A DNA stretch of 64,000 nt from Chitinilyticum aquatile DSM 21506 (GCF_000430805.1 NZ_AUMS01000008.1:1-64000); one strand, 5' to 3'; counted from the stretch's first letter, positions 18,401-28,936 are shown. Program-made: numbers and translations. The notes: generated by a model not told the origin, from the letters alone.

Positions 18401-19079
18401 GCAGAAAGGCGCGATTTCACCGGCACAATTCATCCCGCTGGCCGAAGAAACCGGCTTCATTCTGGATATCGGTGCGTGGGTCCTGCATGAAGCCTGTCGG
18501 CAGATGCGCGAATGGCTGGACGCCGGCTATCCGGAGCTCACACTGGCGGTGAACCTGTCGGCGATCCAGTTCAGCCGTGGCAATCTGGCACAACTGGTCA
18601 GCGAAACGCTGGCCGAAACCGGTCTGCCGCCGCACTGTCTGGAGCTGGAACTCACCGAATCGGTACTGCTCAACGACGCCGAACTGTGCCGGCGTACGCT
18701 CAATACGCTCAGCAGTATGGGAGTACAGGTATCGATCGACGATTTCGGTACCGGCTATTCGTGCCTTTCCTATCTGAAAGATCTGGATGTATCGAAACTG
18801 AAAATCGACCGCAGTTTCGTGATGAACCTCAGTGACGAGCGCAACCGGGCCATCGTGCGCGCCATCATCAGCCTGGCCAAGGCACTGGGACTGACCACGC
18901 TGGCCGAGGGGGTGGAAACGCCGGCCGAACTGCTGCAGCTGCACCGGCTTGGTTGCGCCGAAATCCAGGGCTATTTCTGCGGACGGCCACTGGCCGCCGA
19001 GGAATGCCTGCCCTGGCTGATCTGCAGCAGCCAGAACGAGCCGCTCATCGCGCCACCGCACAACGTACTGACCGACTGA
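15408..19079 (+). CDS. PAS-repeat GGDEF-EAL cyclic-di-GMP signalling protein
   Basis: 1223 aa, no membrane segment, so cytosolic. Four or five PAS modules occupy ~25-785 (for example GILCHAPDGRITEFNPMAG, GRIAFCSEHLARLVGY and GVLITDAHFRIVKSNRA) with a GAF-like stretch near 310-400. GGDEF domain: RLGGDEFL at ~863, so the cyclase site is intact; EAL domain: FEALVRWHHP at ~988, DDFGTGYSCLSYL and EGVET, so the phosphodiesterase site also looks intact. Net activity cannot be predicted. Start is GTG 15408 without a clear ribosome binding site; an ATG at 15462 is possible. Convergent with coaD. Confidence 0.92.
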   Translation: MSNTASCPSCFDTRLARAMTEGPHALLLLDAVRDEAGEITDFCCVFANDAAVRELQLGDIRLLQGRQIRRDWNNSADRETLFSLLKEVQLRQAPLRLEQNLAFRDETHTYRVQIYPAAPGIALGLRNIDQEVGARQLAADYMERLEAAVQERSRALEQSEQRAGALLAALRTGILCHAPDGRITEFNPMAGALLDLTPEQINVPTTELARNWDLLDEEGRPLPVELYPNRLVIASGVPVQEVIYGIAHHDGRPLIWCLTDAFPRYDNQGVLSEVIVHFVDITSQMRQKTASQRNRRRAEHMLFLQSNGSEISEATLLQEVEQLACTLTDSSTAMIALGETSPTLVGQHQLQVRINGSSNEIMLLCVSGKARAYDEVDRQLLEDLGRDCWLVLHQLRLQQAWQADRKRMQLVISASRIGIWEYEILENYNSVRINREHARKPGYPVEHFSEDAQGFSERLHPDDRERVITYLHQYLEGAIAHYQQEFRLRDSHGEYRHILSSGEIVERYPNGQPRRMLGTHLDVTEERRTVAELRAIEQQLSETLNSVNLITLILDAEGRIAFCSEHLARLVGYTVAELAGRNWFDEFVPPEESIRSAFQNAIATSSLPAVHENPIRSHDGSLRQIRWHNSLRRNSSGQVIGTIAIGEDITEQQLAQKELQLAATVFDSNSEGVLITDAHFRIVKSNRAFSLLSGIDPASLPGMHAQRLFQLDRPDDYRKQRYLLGINHAWQGELTLRRPGNRALPISLSVNCVQNAQQQISHYVAVITDISERRRQQAQIEYMAYHDPLTGLPNRLLLADRFNVARALAERHKSKLALLFIDLDRFKLVNDTLGHPTGDMLLQLVGARLHDCVRESDTVARLGGDEFLVMLSLQNAADAAEIAQNILNVMAMPLHLSGRAVHSGASIGISLYPDDGDDFTQLQQRADTALYLSKQEGRNTYRFYRNTASDAAQDPLELDARLRQALHNRELQVHYQPQIELASGLLVGFEALVRWHHPQKGAISPAQFIPLAEETGFILDIGAWVLHEACRQMREWLDAGYPELTLAVNLSAIQFSRGNLAQLVSETLAETGLPPHCLELELTESVLLNDAELCRRTLNTLSSMGVQVSIDDFGTGYSCLSYLKDLDVSKLKIDRSFVMNLSDERNRAIVRAIISLAKALGLTTLAEGVETPAELLQLHRLGCAEIQGYFCGRPLAAEECLPWLICSSQNEPLIAPPHNVLTD

Positions 19080-19102
19080 TTTCCGGCTCCGGCCGGATGT
19101 GT

Positions 19103-19603
19103 TTACTTGCCGCCGGCAGCCTGCCAGCGCACCAGATGCTGCAGAACCGGTGGTGGTACATAGTGCGCCACCACCTGCTCCCAGCCCAGCGGGCCAACCA
19201 GTCCTTTTACCATTGTCGAGCTGATTTCGGCGATGCTGCGTGGCGGCATGAGGAAAACCGTGTCGATATGCGGCGCCAGGTCGGCATTCACATATCGCAT
19301 CTTGCGTTCGTACTCGTAATCGGCCGCTTCGCGGATGCCGCGCAGAATGTAATGAGCCTGGCGTTCGCGGGCAAAATCAACCAGATAGCGGTTCTCAAAA
19401 ACCTCGATGCGCACCTTGGGCAAGTGCTGCAGGCCATCCCGCAGCAACTCAACCCGTTCTGCGGTACTGAAGGTGTAGCGCTTGTCCGGATTCTCGCCGA
19501 TGGCGACGATCATTTCGTCGAAAAGGCTGACGCCACGCTCGATCATCCACAAATGACCATTGGTCAGCGGGTCAAAACTTCCGGCATAGACGGCTCTACG
19601 CAT
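19103..19603 (-). CDS. coaD: Pantetheine-phosphate adenylyltransferase
   Basis: 166 aa. Fourth step of coenzyme A synthesis: 4'-phosphopantetheine + ATP to dephospho-CoA. Nucleotidyltransferase motif [10 protein letters not shown] (~9-18), [12 protein letters not shown] (~90) and ISSTMVKGL (~128). Start at ATG 19603 chosen by AGAGGA placed 6-7 nt upstream; an in-frame start at 19621 would itself contain that site. Slightly longer than E. coli CoaD (159 aa). Confidence 0.95.
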   Translation of the reverse strand: MRRAVYAGSFDPLTNGHLWMIERGVSLFDEMIVAIGENPDKRYTFSTAERVELLRDGLQHLPKVRIEVFENRYLVDFARERQAHYILRGIREAADYEYERKMRYVNADLAPHIDTVFLMPPRSIAEISSTMVKGLVGPLGWEQVVAHYVPPPVLQHLVRWQAAGGK

Positions 19604-19629
19604 CACTTTTTCCTCTTGCATGAGCCGAC

Positions 19630-19635
19630 ACTATA
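19630..19635 (-). promoter_or_regulatory. Candidate coaD extended -10 promoter
   Basis: Minus strand TGG-TATAGT at 19638-19630 is an extended -10 box; no -35 match at the proper distance. Start of transcription would be near 19623, giving a ~20-nt leader that just covers the coaD ribosome binding site. Confidence 0.45.
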
Positions 19636-19953
19636 CCATTAGCAAACATTTAATTATGATGACCGGAGCTGACAACCGTCGCAGCCGCACCACTTGCAGC
19701 AACACTGGCAGTGGCTACCGGTTGCATGACCGGCTTTGCCGGATGCACATCGCTGTACGGCTACAAGCGCCAGCATGTCTCTTGCTGGGCAGTTTCATGA
19801 ATAACCAGCCTCCGGTTTCCCCTGTATTGCCGGGAAAACGAAGGCAAACGAAAGACAAGTCTTGATTTTCATGCACTGGTTTGCACCGGACTTTGCCCGG
19901 AGCGTGTTGACGGTGGGAGAATCAGCTTCTCAATACCCTGGTAGAAGGAGTGC
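19636..19953. other. Intergenic region between coaD and the binding-protein gene
   Basis: About 320 nt without a supported gene. A TTGACG at 19907-19912 could be a -35 for the rightward binding-protein gene, but the -10 at the right distance is poor. A small CCGG-rich inverted repeat lies near 19717-19740. Nothing else recognisable. Confidence 0.4.
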
Positions 19954-21075
19954 ATGACCGTGATCCGCCATCTGATTTTCTGTGCCACCCTGTCCCTGAC
20001 TTCGATGGCCATGGCAGACATCAACATCGGCCAGTCCGTGCCAACCACCGGGATCGCGGCCGACACCGGCAAGGCACTGGCCATCGGCGCATCGCTCTAC
20101 TTCAGCCGCGTCAATGCGCAAGGCGGCATCAATGGCGAGATGATCAACCACATCGTGCTTGATGATGCCTACGATGCCAAACGCGCCGTCGCCAATACCC
20201 GCACCTTTATCGAGCGCGACAATGTTGCGGCGCTGGTTTCCTACTTCGGCAGCGGCAGCGGACTTGAACTGAGCCAGTCCCGCACGCTGGAAAATGCCGG
20301 ACTGCCACTGATCGGCATCTATTCGGGCGCACAAAGCCTGCGCAACAACCCGAACATGTTCCACACCCGCGCCAGCTATGCGGAAGAAGTCGACAAAACC
20401 ATCCAGCTGCTGACCACTCACCTTGGTGTCACCAAGATCGGACTGGTTGCGCAAAGCGATGCATTCGGCCAGGACGGCCTTGAAGCCGCCAAGGCCGCGC
20501 TTGCCAAACGCAAACTGAGCGCCGTCGGCGAAGCGCGGTATGACAAGAACAGCGGCGATGTTGGTGCTGCAGCCAAGACCATGGCAAAACTCAATCCGGA
20601 AGTGGTACTGCTGATTGCCGTCTCGCAACCCGCCGCCAAATTCGTCAAGCAGTACCGCGAGTTGGGCGCCAGCTCGCAGCTCTACACCCTGTCGCCTGTG
20701 CAATACGAAGAAGTCGACAAGGCGATTACCCGCAAGCTGGCACACGGCCTTGGCATCAGCCAGGTCTACCCCTACCCGAACGATGCCCGCCTGCGGCTGA
20801 TCCGCGAATTCCAGGCTGACTCGGCAGCCATGCTGAACAAGGGCGAGTATCCGTCCTATGCGCTGCTAGAAGGCTACATTTCAGCCAAGCTGACTGTTGA
20901 GGCACTCAAGCGCGCTGGCAAGACGCCCAATCGCGAGGGTGTACTGAAAGCCATGCAGGCACTGGGGCGCTATGATCTGGGCGGTTTTGTCGTCGATTAC
21001 AGCAACGGCAAACGCGCTGGCTCCAGCTTTGTGGAACTCACCATGGTCGCTCCGGCTGGCGGCCTGACGCGATAG
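19954..21075 (+). CDS. ABC-type branched-chain amino acid/amide-like periplasmic binding protein
   Basis: 373 aa. Signal peptide (MTVIRHLIFCATLSLTSMAMA), then a Peripla_BP_6/LivK fold with the typical opening INIGQSVPTTGIAADTGKAL, GINGEMINHIVLDD, a YFGSGSGLELSQ segment and the two-lobe hinge; C-terminal GGFVVDYSNGKRAGSSFVEL. Strong ribosome binding site AGAAGGAG. No permease or ATPase gene is adjacent, so it may feed a transporter encoded elsewhere or act as an extracytoplasmic sensor of small amides or amino acids. Ligand unknown. Confidence 0.85.
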   Translation: MTVIRHLIFCATLSLTSMAMADINIGQSVPTTGIAADTGKALAIGASLYFSRVNAQGGINGEMINHIVLDDAYDAKRAVANTRTFIERDNVAALVSYFGSGSGLELSQSRTLENAGLPLIGIYSGAQSLRNNPNMFHTRASYAEEVDKTIQLLTTHLGVTKIGLVAQSDAFGQDGLEAAKAALAKRKLSAVGEARYDKNSGDVGAAAKTMAKLNPEVVLLIAVSQPAAKFVKQYRELGASSQLYTLSPVQYEEVDKAITRKLAHGLGISQVYPYPNDARLRLIREFQADSAAMLNKGEYPSYALLEGYISAKLTVEALKRAGKTPNREGVLKAMQALGRYDLGGFVVDYSNGKRAGSSFVELTMVAPAGGLTR

Positions 21076-21233
21076 CTTCAGCAGCAAGAAGCCAAAAACA
21101 CAGCAGTGTGCGCCACGTCAGCGTGGCGCGCATCACTCAATACCCTATACGTACTTGACCTTACACCCGCCTCACTTCTACCATCTGCTGACTGCGCAAT
21201 TTCCATACAATCAAATCATCCGGGAGTAAAGTA

Positions 21234-21584
21234 ATGAGCGATAACCTGCAACCCGCACCGGTCTCCGGCAATTCGGAATCCAACAACATGGCCCTGCTGG
21301 TCTGGGTCGGCGCGATCTTTTTCGGCTGGCTCGTTCCGCTGATCATGTATCTGGTCAAGAAAGATGATGCCTTCGTTCAGGAAGTCTCCAAGGAAGCGCT
21401 GAACTGGGCAATTACAGCCTTCATTGCGGGCCTAATCTGCAGTGCACTGATGGTTGTGCTGATCGGTCTGATCCTGCTGCCCGCCTTGCTGATCGCCAAC
21501 CTGGTGTTCTGCATTCTGGGCGCCGTTGCTGCAAGCAAGGGCCAGGTCTATCGCGTGCCCTTCTGCCTGCGTCTGATCAAGTAA
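21234..21584 (+). CDS. DUF4870 family membrane protein
   Basis: 116 aa. Three hydrophobic segments (~20-40, 55-80, 80-100) with the DUF4870 signature: MALLVWVGAIFFGWLVPLI then MYLVKKDDAFVQEVSKEALNW, and a C-terminal LGAVAASKGQVYRVPF. Function unknown; related to Tic20-like small inner-membrane proteins. GGGAG precedes the ATG. Five nt from the next gene, so an operon with the TM2 protein. A TTGACC at 21155 with TACCAT at 21179 (18-bp spacer) may be its promoter. Confidence 0.85.
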   Translation: MSDNLQPAPVSGNSESNNMALLVWVGAIFFGWLVPLIMYLVKKDDAFVQEVSKEALNWAITAFIAGLICSALMVVLIGLILLPALLIANLVFCILGAVAASKGQVYRVPFCLRLIK

Positions 21585-21589
21585 TCCGG

Positions 21590-21910
21590 ATGCAAGCTGG
21601 CAATCAAAAGCGCCTGCGGGCGCTTTTATTGTGTGCGCTGGCCGGCATGTTCGGCGTACACCGCTTCTACGTGCAGCGGCATCTGAGTGGCGGGCTGATT
21701 TTCCTGCTGATGACGGGCGGCATGCTCTGGGGCTGGCAGGCACTGGCAGCGCTGCCGCCGGGCAACAGCTGGCCGGACTGGGTGCAGGCACTGCTGCTGC
21801 CCTTCATCCCGATGGCGATTGCCATTGTCTGGATGCACATCGATCTGCTCTTGATCCTGCTGGGCAAGCTGGACCCTCCGCCTGCCGCAGCCGACGGCAA
21901 AAAAGGGTGA
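21590..21910 (+). CDS. TM2 domain membrane protein
   Basis: 106 aa. TM2 domain with LLLCALAGMFGVHRFYVQRH (glycine-F-G-xHRFY signature, ~12-31), GGLIFLLMTGGMLWGW and a second helix around 65-90 ending in WMHIDLLLILLGK. Small inner-membrane protein of unknown role; often paired with DUF4870. The TGA stop lies inside the terminator hairpin that follows. Confidence 0.82.
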   Translation: MQAGNQKRLRALLLCALAGMFGVHRFYVQRHLSGGLIFLLMTGGMLWGWQALAALPPGNSWPDWVQALLLPFIPMAIAIVWMHIDLLLILLGKLDPPPAAADGKKG

Positions 21911-21927
21911 CCGCAGTCACCCTTTTT
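21899..21927 (+). terminator. Rho-independent terminator after the TM2 gene
   Basis: Stem AAAAGGGTGAC / GTCACCCTTTT with a CGCA loop, T5 following; it contains the TGA of the TM2 gene. On the other strand the A-run also makes it usable for dnaJ, but it is separated from dnaJ by a repeat element. Confidence 0.85.
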
Positions 21928-21937
21928 ATTTACCCGA

Positions 21938-21993
21938 TCACGTATTGATCCGCAGCCATTTCGAATGAATGGCTATAGACACATACCCATCAA
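21938..21993. repeat. Dispersed palindromic element, copy C
   Basis: Between the convergent TM2 and dnaJ genes. Core GCAGCCATTTCGAATGAATGGCT; right end ACACATACCCATCA. Read on the minus strand this end is TGATGGGTATGTG, and the TGA at its tip is the stop codon of dnaJ (21992-21990). Confidence 0.82.
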
Positions 21994-23117
21994 CCCGCGA
22001 AGAAATCCTTCACCTTGTCCATAAAGGACTTGGCACGCGGATTCTGCTTGTCGGACTCGCCGCGACCGATTTCGTCGAATTCCTTCAGCAGTTCCTTCTG
22101 CCGGCTGGTCAGATTGACCGGGGTTTCGATCACGATATGGCACATCAGATCGCCCGTCAGGCTCGAGCGCACGCCCTTGATGCCCTTGCCGCGCAGGCGG
22201 AACACCTGCCCAGTCTGCGAACCAGCCGGGATGCTGATGCGGGCCTTGCCATCGAGCGTAGGGATTTCGATCTCGCCACCCAGTGCGGCCGTGGCAAAGC
22301 AGATCGGCATTTCGCAATGCAGATCGTTGCCTTCGCGCTGGAACACACTGTGCGCCTTAATGTGCATGACCACATACAGATCGCCCGGAGGACCGCCATT
22401 GACACCCGCCTCGCCCTCGCCGGACAGACGGATGCGATCACCCTCGTCGACCCCCGCCGGAATTTTCACCGCCAGGGTCTTGGTGGTCTGCACGCGGCCC
22501 GTGCCGTGGCACTTGCGGCAGGGGTCCGGGATGTACTTGCCGCTGCCGTGGCACGTCGGGCAGGTTTGCTGGATGCTGAAGAAACCTTGCGACACGCGCA
22601 CCTGACCATGGCCGCCACAGGTGTGGCAGGTCTTTGATTCGGTACCCGGCTTGGCGCCCGTGCCGTGGCAGGTATCACATTCGTCATGCGACGGAATCTT
22701 GATCTGCTTTTCGACGCCGCGCGCGGCCTCTTCCAGCGTGATTTCAAGGTTGTAACGCAGGTCTGCACCACGATAAACGTTGGAGCGACCACCACCCCGG
22801 CCGCCACCGCCGAAAATGTCGCCAAAAATGTCGGAAAAGGCATCCGAGAAACCGCCGGCACCAAAGCCGCCACCGCCCATCCCGGCCTGCTGATCTACAC
22901 CGGCATGGCCATACTGGTCATAGGCGGCACGCTTCTGGCTGTCGGACAGGATCTCGTAGGCTTCCTTCGCTTCCTTGAACTTGTCTTCCGCTTCCTTGCT
23001 GTCCGGATTGCGGTCCGGATGATATTTCATCGCCAGCTTGCGGTAGGCCTTCTTGATTTCGTCATCACTGGCGTCGCGATTGACGCCAAGGATGTCGTAA
23101 AAGTCTTTTTTTGCCAT
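21990..23117 (-). CDS. dnaJ: Chaperone DnaJ
   Basis: 375 aa co-chaperone that delivers unfolded clients to DnaK and stimulates its ATPase. J domain with [17 protein letters not shown] (HPD at ~33), a Gly/Phe-rich linker ([16 protein letters not shown]), four zinc-binding repeats [32 protein letters not shown] (~145-215), then the substrate-binding and dimerisation domain. Start at ATG 23117 (MAKKDFYD). Downstream of dnaK with an 82-bp gap carrying a large hairpin; its stop codon lies in a dispersed repeat. Confidence 0.97.
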   Translation of the reverse strand: MAKKDFYDILGVNRDASDDEIKKAYRKLAMKYHPDRNPDSKEAEDKFKEAKEAYEILSDSQKRAAYDQYGHAGVDQQAGMGGGGFGAGGFSDAFSDIFGDIFGGGGRGGGRSNVYRGADLRYNLEITLEEAARGVEKQIKIPSHDECDTCHGTGAKPGTESKTCHTCGGHGQVRVSQGFFSIQQTCPTCHGSGKYIPDPCRKCHGTGRVQTTKTLAVKIPAGVDEGDRIRLSGEGEAGVNGGPPGDLYVVMHIKAHSVFQREGNDLHCEMPICFATAALGGEIEIPTLDGKARISIPAGSQTGQVFRLRGKGIKGVRSSLTGDLMCHIVIETPVNLTSRQKELLKEFDEIGRGESDKQNPRAKSFMDKVKDFFAG

Positions 23118-23139
23118 TGTTTTCACCACAGAGACACAA

Positions 23140-23183
23140 GGGCACAGGAAACAGCGGGGCTGCCGCCCCGCGTTTCTGTGCCC
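23140..23183 (-). promoter_or_regulatory. Large hairpin between dnaK and dnaJ
   Basis: Arms at about 23140-23156 and 23165-23183 (GGGCACAG-AAAC-GCGGGG against CCCCGC-GTTT-CTGTGCCC, two bulges). No T-run follows, so it is not a simple terminator; an mRNA stabiliser or partial attenuator lowering dnaJ relative to dnaK is plausible, as such hairpins occur between dnaK and dnaJ in other proteobacteria. Confidence 0.65.
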
Positions 23184-23199
23184 TGGTGATTAGCCGGAA

Positions 23200-25146
<1,947 letters not shown>

Positions 25147-25226
25147 GATGTTCTACCTCAAAAAATCTGATGACAAATTACAGGATTGACCGTATTGGCC
25201 AATCGCTTCAATTAACCTTGTTCTGG

Positions 25227-25254
25227 AAATGGGGATGACAGGCAGCTATTCAAG
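25227..25254 (-). promoter_or_regulatory. Sigma-32 heat-shock promoter of dnaK
   Basis: Minus strand: CTTGAA at 25254-25249, 14-bp spacer, CCCCATTT at 25234-25227. This matches the RpoH consensus CTTGAAA-N11-16-CCCCATNT almost exactly. It lies just past the grpE stop, so dnaK-dnaJ can be transcribed without grpE. Confidence 0.92.
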
Positions 25255-25272
25255 TGCCGGCATCGCGCACTG

Positions 25273-25809
25273 CTATTTGGCTGCAGCAACCACAACCATT
25301 GCCGGGCGCAGCACGCGGCCGGCCAGCGAATAGCCTTTCTGCATCACGGTCACAACCGTATTGGCTTCCTGATCCGCAGGAACGGCAGAAATGGCCTGGT
25401 GCAGATTCGGGTCGAGCTTGTCGCCCACCGCCGGGGCAATATCGACGAGCTCGAATTTCTCGAACGCGGAAACCAGCGCCTTGTGGGTGAGATCAACGCC
25501 CATTTTCATCGCATCGAAATTGCCGCTGTTATCAAGCAGCGCCATTTCCATCGCATCTTTCACCGCCAGCAATTCGCGGGCGAATTTTTCGACGGCAAAC
25601 TTGCGCGCCTTGTCGATTTCTTCCAGACCGCGACGGCGGATGTTTTCACCCTCCGCGCGAGCATACATCACGTCCTGCTTGGCCTTTTCAAGTTCAGCCA
25701 GCGCATTGCTGAGCTGCTCGTCCAGGGTAGGAGTCGTCGCGGATTCGCCAGCAACAGCCTCAAGATCCGGGGCTTGTGCGGTCGATGCATTCAGTTCTTC
25801 GTTAGTCAT
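25273..25809 (-). CDS. grpE: Nucleotide exchange factor GrpE
   Basis: 178 aa. Releases ADP from DnaK. Acidic/low-complexity N-terminus, a long helix ([28 protein letters not shown]) forming the dimer, and a C-terminal beta domain with [21 protein letters not shown] and [23 protein letters not shown] 25809 (MTNEELNAS) has GGAGGA upstream. Transcribed from its own sigma-32 promoter, head of grpE-dnaK-dnaJ. Confidence 0.96.
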   Translation of the reverse strand: MTNEELNASTAQAPDLEAVAGESATTPTLDEQLSNALAELEKAKQDVMYARAEGENIRRRGLEEIDKARKFAVEKFARELLAVKDAMEMALLDNSGNFDAMKMGVDLTHKALVSAFEKFELVDIAPAVGDKLDPNLHQAISAVPADQEANTVVTVMQKGYSLAGRVLRPAMVVVAAAK

Positions 25810-25837
25810 GCTGTCCTCCAAATCGGGTCAGGACAGC

Positions 25838-25865
25838 ACATGGGGATAACCCTGCCCATTTCAAG
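25838..25865 (-). promoter_or_regulatory. Sigma-32 heat-shock promoter of grpE
   Basis: Minus strand: CTTGAA at 25865-25860, 14-bp spacer, CCCCATGT at 25845-25838. Consensus RpoH promoter with the same spacer as the dnaK promoter; start of transcription near 25830, about 20 nt before the grpE start codon. Confidence 0.92.
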
Positions 25866-25913
25866 GGGATTGATGATGCTTTTTCCATCACCCGCAGCAA
25901 TCATCGTCATCAG

Positions 25914-25938
25914 AATATTGTTGTTGCAGCGCAATATT
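25914..25938. promoter_or_regulatory. Candidate operator upstream of aceA
   Basis: Inverted repeat AATATTG / CAATATT with 11 nt between the arms, containing a shorter dyad TTGC-AGC-GCAA. It lies ~50 bp before the aceA start in an A/T-rich stretch, the right place for a regulator of the glyoxylate shunt. The dyad recalls sites of XRE-type short-chain acyl/acetate regulators, but the regulator is not identifiable here. Confidence 0.35.
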
Positions 25939-25986
25939 TTTCTGCTTCAATGGATGGGTAACTCACTGATTCCACGGGAGACCGCC

Positions 25987-27267
25987 ATGACGAACGCCGC
26001 ACAACGCATTGCCCAACTGCAGCAGGACTGGAGCACCAACCCGCGCTGGCAAGGCATCCAGCGCCCCTATTCCGCTGCAGATGTCGAGCGCCTGCGCGGC
26101 ACCGTGCTGATCGAACACACGCTGGCCCGACGCGGCGCCGACAAGCTGTGGGCACTGATGCACGAGCAGCCCTATGTGCATGCGCTGGGCGCGCTGACCG
26201 GCAATATGGCCATGCAGCAGGTCAAGGCAGGGCTCAAGGCCATCTATCTGTCCGGCTGGCAGGTCGCCGCCGACGCCAATATCGCCGGTGAAATGTATCC
26301 CGACCAGTCGCTCTATCCGGCCAATTCGGTGCCGCAGGTTGTGCGCCGCATCAACAACACCTTTGCCCGCGCCGATCAGATCCACCACGCCGAGGGTGAC
26401 GACAGCATCGACTGGTATGCGCCCATCGTGGCCGACGCCGAAGCTGGTTTTGGCGGCGTTCTCAATGCCTTCGAGCTGATGAAGGCCATGATCGAAGCCG
26501 GCGCCGCCGGCGTGCACTTCGAGGACCAGCTCGCCAGTGTGAAGAAGTGCGGGCACATGGGCGGCAAGGTACTGGTTCCGACCCGCGAAGCGGTCGAAAA
26601 ACTCGTGGCAGCCCGGCTGGCCGCCGATGTGATGGGCGTGCCGACGATTCTGGTGGCACGCACCGATGCCGAAGCGGCCGACCTGCTGACCAGTGACGTC
26701 GACGACAATGACAAACCCTTCTGTACCGGCGAGCGCACACCGGAAGGCTTTTATCGCACGATGCCAGGCCTGCAGCAGGCGATCAGCCGCGGGCTGGCTT
26801 ATGCGCCCTATGCCGATCTGGTGTGGTGTGAAACCGGCAAGCCCGATCTGGACTACGCCCGCAAGTTCGCCGAGGCCATCCACGCGAAATTCCCCGGCAA
26901 GATGCTCGCCTACAACTGCTCGCCGTCGTTCAACTGGAAAAAGAACCTGGACGACGCAACGATTGCCAAATTCCAGCGCGAGCTGGGCGCGATGGGTTAC
27001 AAGTTCCAGTTCATCACGCTGGCCGGTTTCCATGCGCTGAACTACGGCATGTTCAATCTGGCTCACGGCTATGCACGCGAGGGCATGCCGGCCTTTGTCG
27101 AATTGCAGCAGGCCGAATTCGCCGCCGCTGACCGTGGCTTTACTGCGGTGAAACACCAGCGCGAGGTCGGCACGGGCTACTTCGACCAGGTCACGCAGGT
27201 CATCCAGCAGGGCCAGAGCTCGACGACCGCGCTGACCGGCTCGACCGAGGAAGCGCAGTTCCACTGA
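25987..27267 (+). CDS. aceA: Isocitrate lyase
   Basis: 426 aa. Splits isocitrate into glyoxylate and succinate, first step of the glyoxylate bypass needed for growth on acetate or fatty acids. Signature [13 protein letters not shown] with the catalytic cysteine (~183), plus [19 protein letters not shown] and [12 protein letters not shown]. Start at ATG 25987 (GGGAGA upstream) gives the usual length; a much longer upstream reading frame overlaps grpE on the other strand and is rejected. Followed by a hairpin and aceB. Confidence 0.97.
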   Translation: MTNAAQRIAQLQQDWSTNPRWQGIQRPYSAADVERLRGTVLIEHTLARRGADKLWALMHEQPYVHALGALTGNMAMQQVKAGLKAIYLSGWQVAADANIAGEMYPDQSLYPANSVPQVVRRINNTFARADQIHHAEGDDSIDWYAPIVADAEAGFGGVLNAFELMKAMIEAGAAGVHFEDQLASVKKCGHMGGKVLVPTREAVEKLVAARLAADVMGVPTILVARTDAEAADLLTSDVDDNDKPFCTGERTPEGFYRTMPGLQQAISRGLAYAPYADLVWCETGKPDLDYARKFAEAIHAKFPGKMLAYNCSPSFNWKKNLDDATIAKFQRELGAMGYKFQFITLAGFHALNYGMFNLAHGYAREGMPAFVELQQAEFAAADRGFTAVKHQREVGTGYFDQVTQVIQQGQSSTTALTGSTEEAQFH

Positions 27268-27290
27268 ACACCGCAGCAGATCGCACCATA

Positions 27291-27317
27291 ACGCCTGCCG
27301 GAAATACCGGCAGGCGT
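27291..27317 (+). terminator. Hairpin between aceA and aceB
   Basis: Perfect stem ACGCCTGCCGG / CCGGCAGGCGT with a 5-nt AAATA-type loop, 24 nt after the aceA stop. There is no T-run, so it may be a partial terminator or an mRNA 3'-end protector that raises AceA over AceB. Confidence 0.6.
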
Positions 27318-27349
27318 ATCCATGTCAAAGCCTTATAGGGAAAAGCACA

Positions 27350-28936
27350 ATGAACAATACCCCTGTTGGTGTAAAGGCGCCATTGGCAGCCAACGCGCAG
27401 CAGGCCGCCATCCTATCGCAGGATGCGCTGTATTTTCTGGGCCAGTTGCACCGCAAATTCGAACCCCAGCGCCAAGCCCTGCTGGCTGCGCGAGCCAAGC
27501 GCCAGGCAGCCCTGAACGCCGGCGAATCGCCGGACTTTCTGCCGGAAACGGCTGACATCCGAGCTGGAAAGTGGACCATTGCTCCGCTGCCGGCCGACCT
27601 GCTTGACCGTCGCGTGGAAATCACGGGGCCGGTCGAGCGCAAGATGATGATCAATGCGCTCAATTCCGGCGCCAGATCGTTCATGGCTGACTTTGAGGAT
27701 TCAAACACACCGACCTGGCAGAACCAGATCGAAGGCCAGCAGAATGTGATCGACGCCTATCGCAGAACACTTGCCTATACCAGCCCGGAAGGCAAGGAAT
27801 ACACGCTCAACGAAAGCACTGCCACGCTAGTACTGCGGCCACGCGGCTGGCATCTCGATGAAAAACACGTCACTGTCGACGGTGAAATCATGTCCGGCAG
27901 CCTGTTCGACTTCGGCCTTGTCGCGTTCCACAATCTGAAATACCAGCTGGAACAGGGCTCATCCTGCTATTTCTATCTGCCCAAGATGGAATCACATCTT
28001 GAAGCGCGCCTGTGGAACGATGTGCTCACCTTTACCGAATCCTATCTGGGTGCTCCTCATGGCGTGATGAAGGCCACGGTCCTGATTGAAACCATTCTTG
28101 CCGCCTTCGAGATGGACGAAATTCTCTACGAATTGCGCGACCATTCGGCGGGCCTGAATGCCGGCCGCTGGGATTACATCTTCAGCTGCATCAAGAAATT
28201 CCGCTCGCGCGAAGGCTTCTGCCTCGCCGAGCGCAGCCGCATCACGATGACCACTCCCTTCATGCGGGCATACTCGCTGCTGCTGCTGCAAACCTGCCAC
28301 AAGCGCAATGCGCCTGCCATCGGCGGCATGAGCGCCTACATTCCGGTAAAAAGCGACCCCGTCGCCAACGAAAAGGCACTTGCGCAAGTCAGGAGCGACA
28401 AGGAGCGCGATGCGGGCGATGGCTATGACGGCGGCTGGGTGGCGCACCCGGGGCTCGTGCCCGTAGCCATGGCGGCCTGGGATACAGTGCTGGGCGACGC
28501 GCCCAACCAGATTGCCAGGCAGCGCAGCGATGTCGCGGTCACCGCCGCCAATCTGCTCGATTTCCAGCCTGAAGCGCCGATCACCGAGGCAGGCTTGCGC
28601 AACAACATCTCGGTCGGCGTGCAATACCTGGCCTCCTGGCTTACCGGGCAGGGATGCGTGCCCATCCACAACCTGATGGAAGACGCTGCCACGGCCGAAA
28701 TCAGCCGCTCGCAAATCTGGCAATGGCTGCGCAGCGACAAGGGCGTACTCGATGATGGCCGCAAGATTGACCGTGCCTTATTCCACACTCTGCTGCCGGA
28801 TGAAGTAGGCAAAATCCGGGCCGCAGGCAAATATGCCGCTACCCTGGACGAATCGGCCAGACTGTTCGACCAGCTCACCACCAGCGAAGAATTCGTCGAA
28901 TTCCTGACACTTCCTGGCTATGCACGGCTGGCGTAA
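27350..28936 (+). CDS. aceB: Malate synthase A
   Basis: 528 aa. Condenses glyoxylate and acetyl-CoA to malate. Motifs: FMADFEDSNTPTWQN (~105-119), LVLRPRGWHLDE, LPKMESHLEARLW and VLIETILAAFEMDEILYELRDH with Mg-binding acidic residues; GRWDYIFSCIKKFR; PDAxx-type end HTLLPDEVGKI. Forms a unit with aceA (82-bp gap with hairpin) and is closed by a terminator. Confidence 0.96.
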   Translation: MNNTPVGVKAPLAANAQQAAILSQDALYFLGQLHRKFEPQRQALLAARAKRQAALNAGESPDFLPETADIRAGKWTIAPLPADLLDRRVEITGPVERKMMINALNSGARSFMADFEDSNTPTWQNQIEGQQNVIDAYRRTLAYTSPEGKEYTLNESTATLVLRPRGWHLDEKHVTVDGEIMSGSLFDFGLVAFHNLKYQLEQGSSCYFYLPKMESHLEARLWNDVLTFTESYLGAPHGVMKATVLIETILAAFEMDEILYELRDHSAGLNAGRWDYIFSCIKKFRSREGFCLAERSRITMTTPFMRAYSLLLLQTCHKRNAPAIGGMSAYIPVKSDPVANEKALAQVRSDKERDAGDGYDGGWVAHPGLVPVAMAAWDTVLGDAPNQIARQRSDVAVTAANLLDFQPEAPITEAGLRNNISVGVQYLASWLTGQGCVPIHNLMEDAATAEISRSQIWQWLRSDKGVLDDGRKIDRALFHTLLPDEVGKIRAAGKYAATLDESARLFDQLTTSEEFVEFLTLPGYARLA

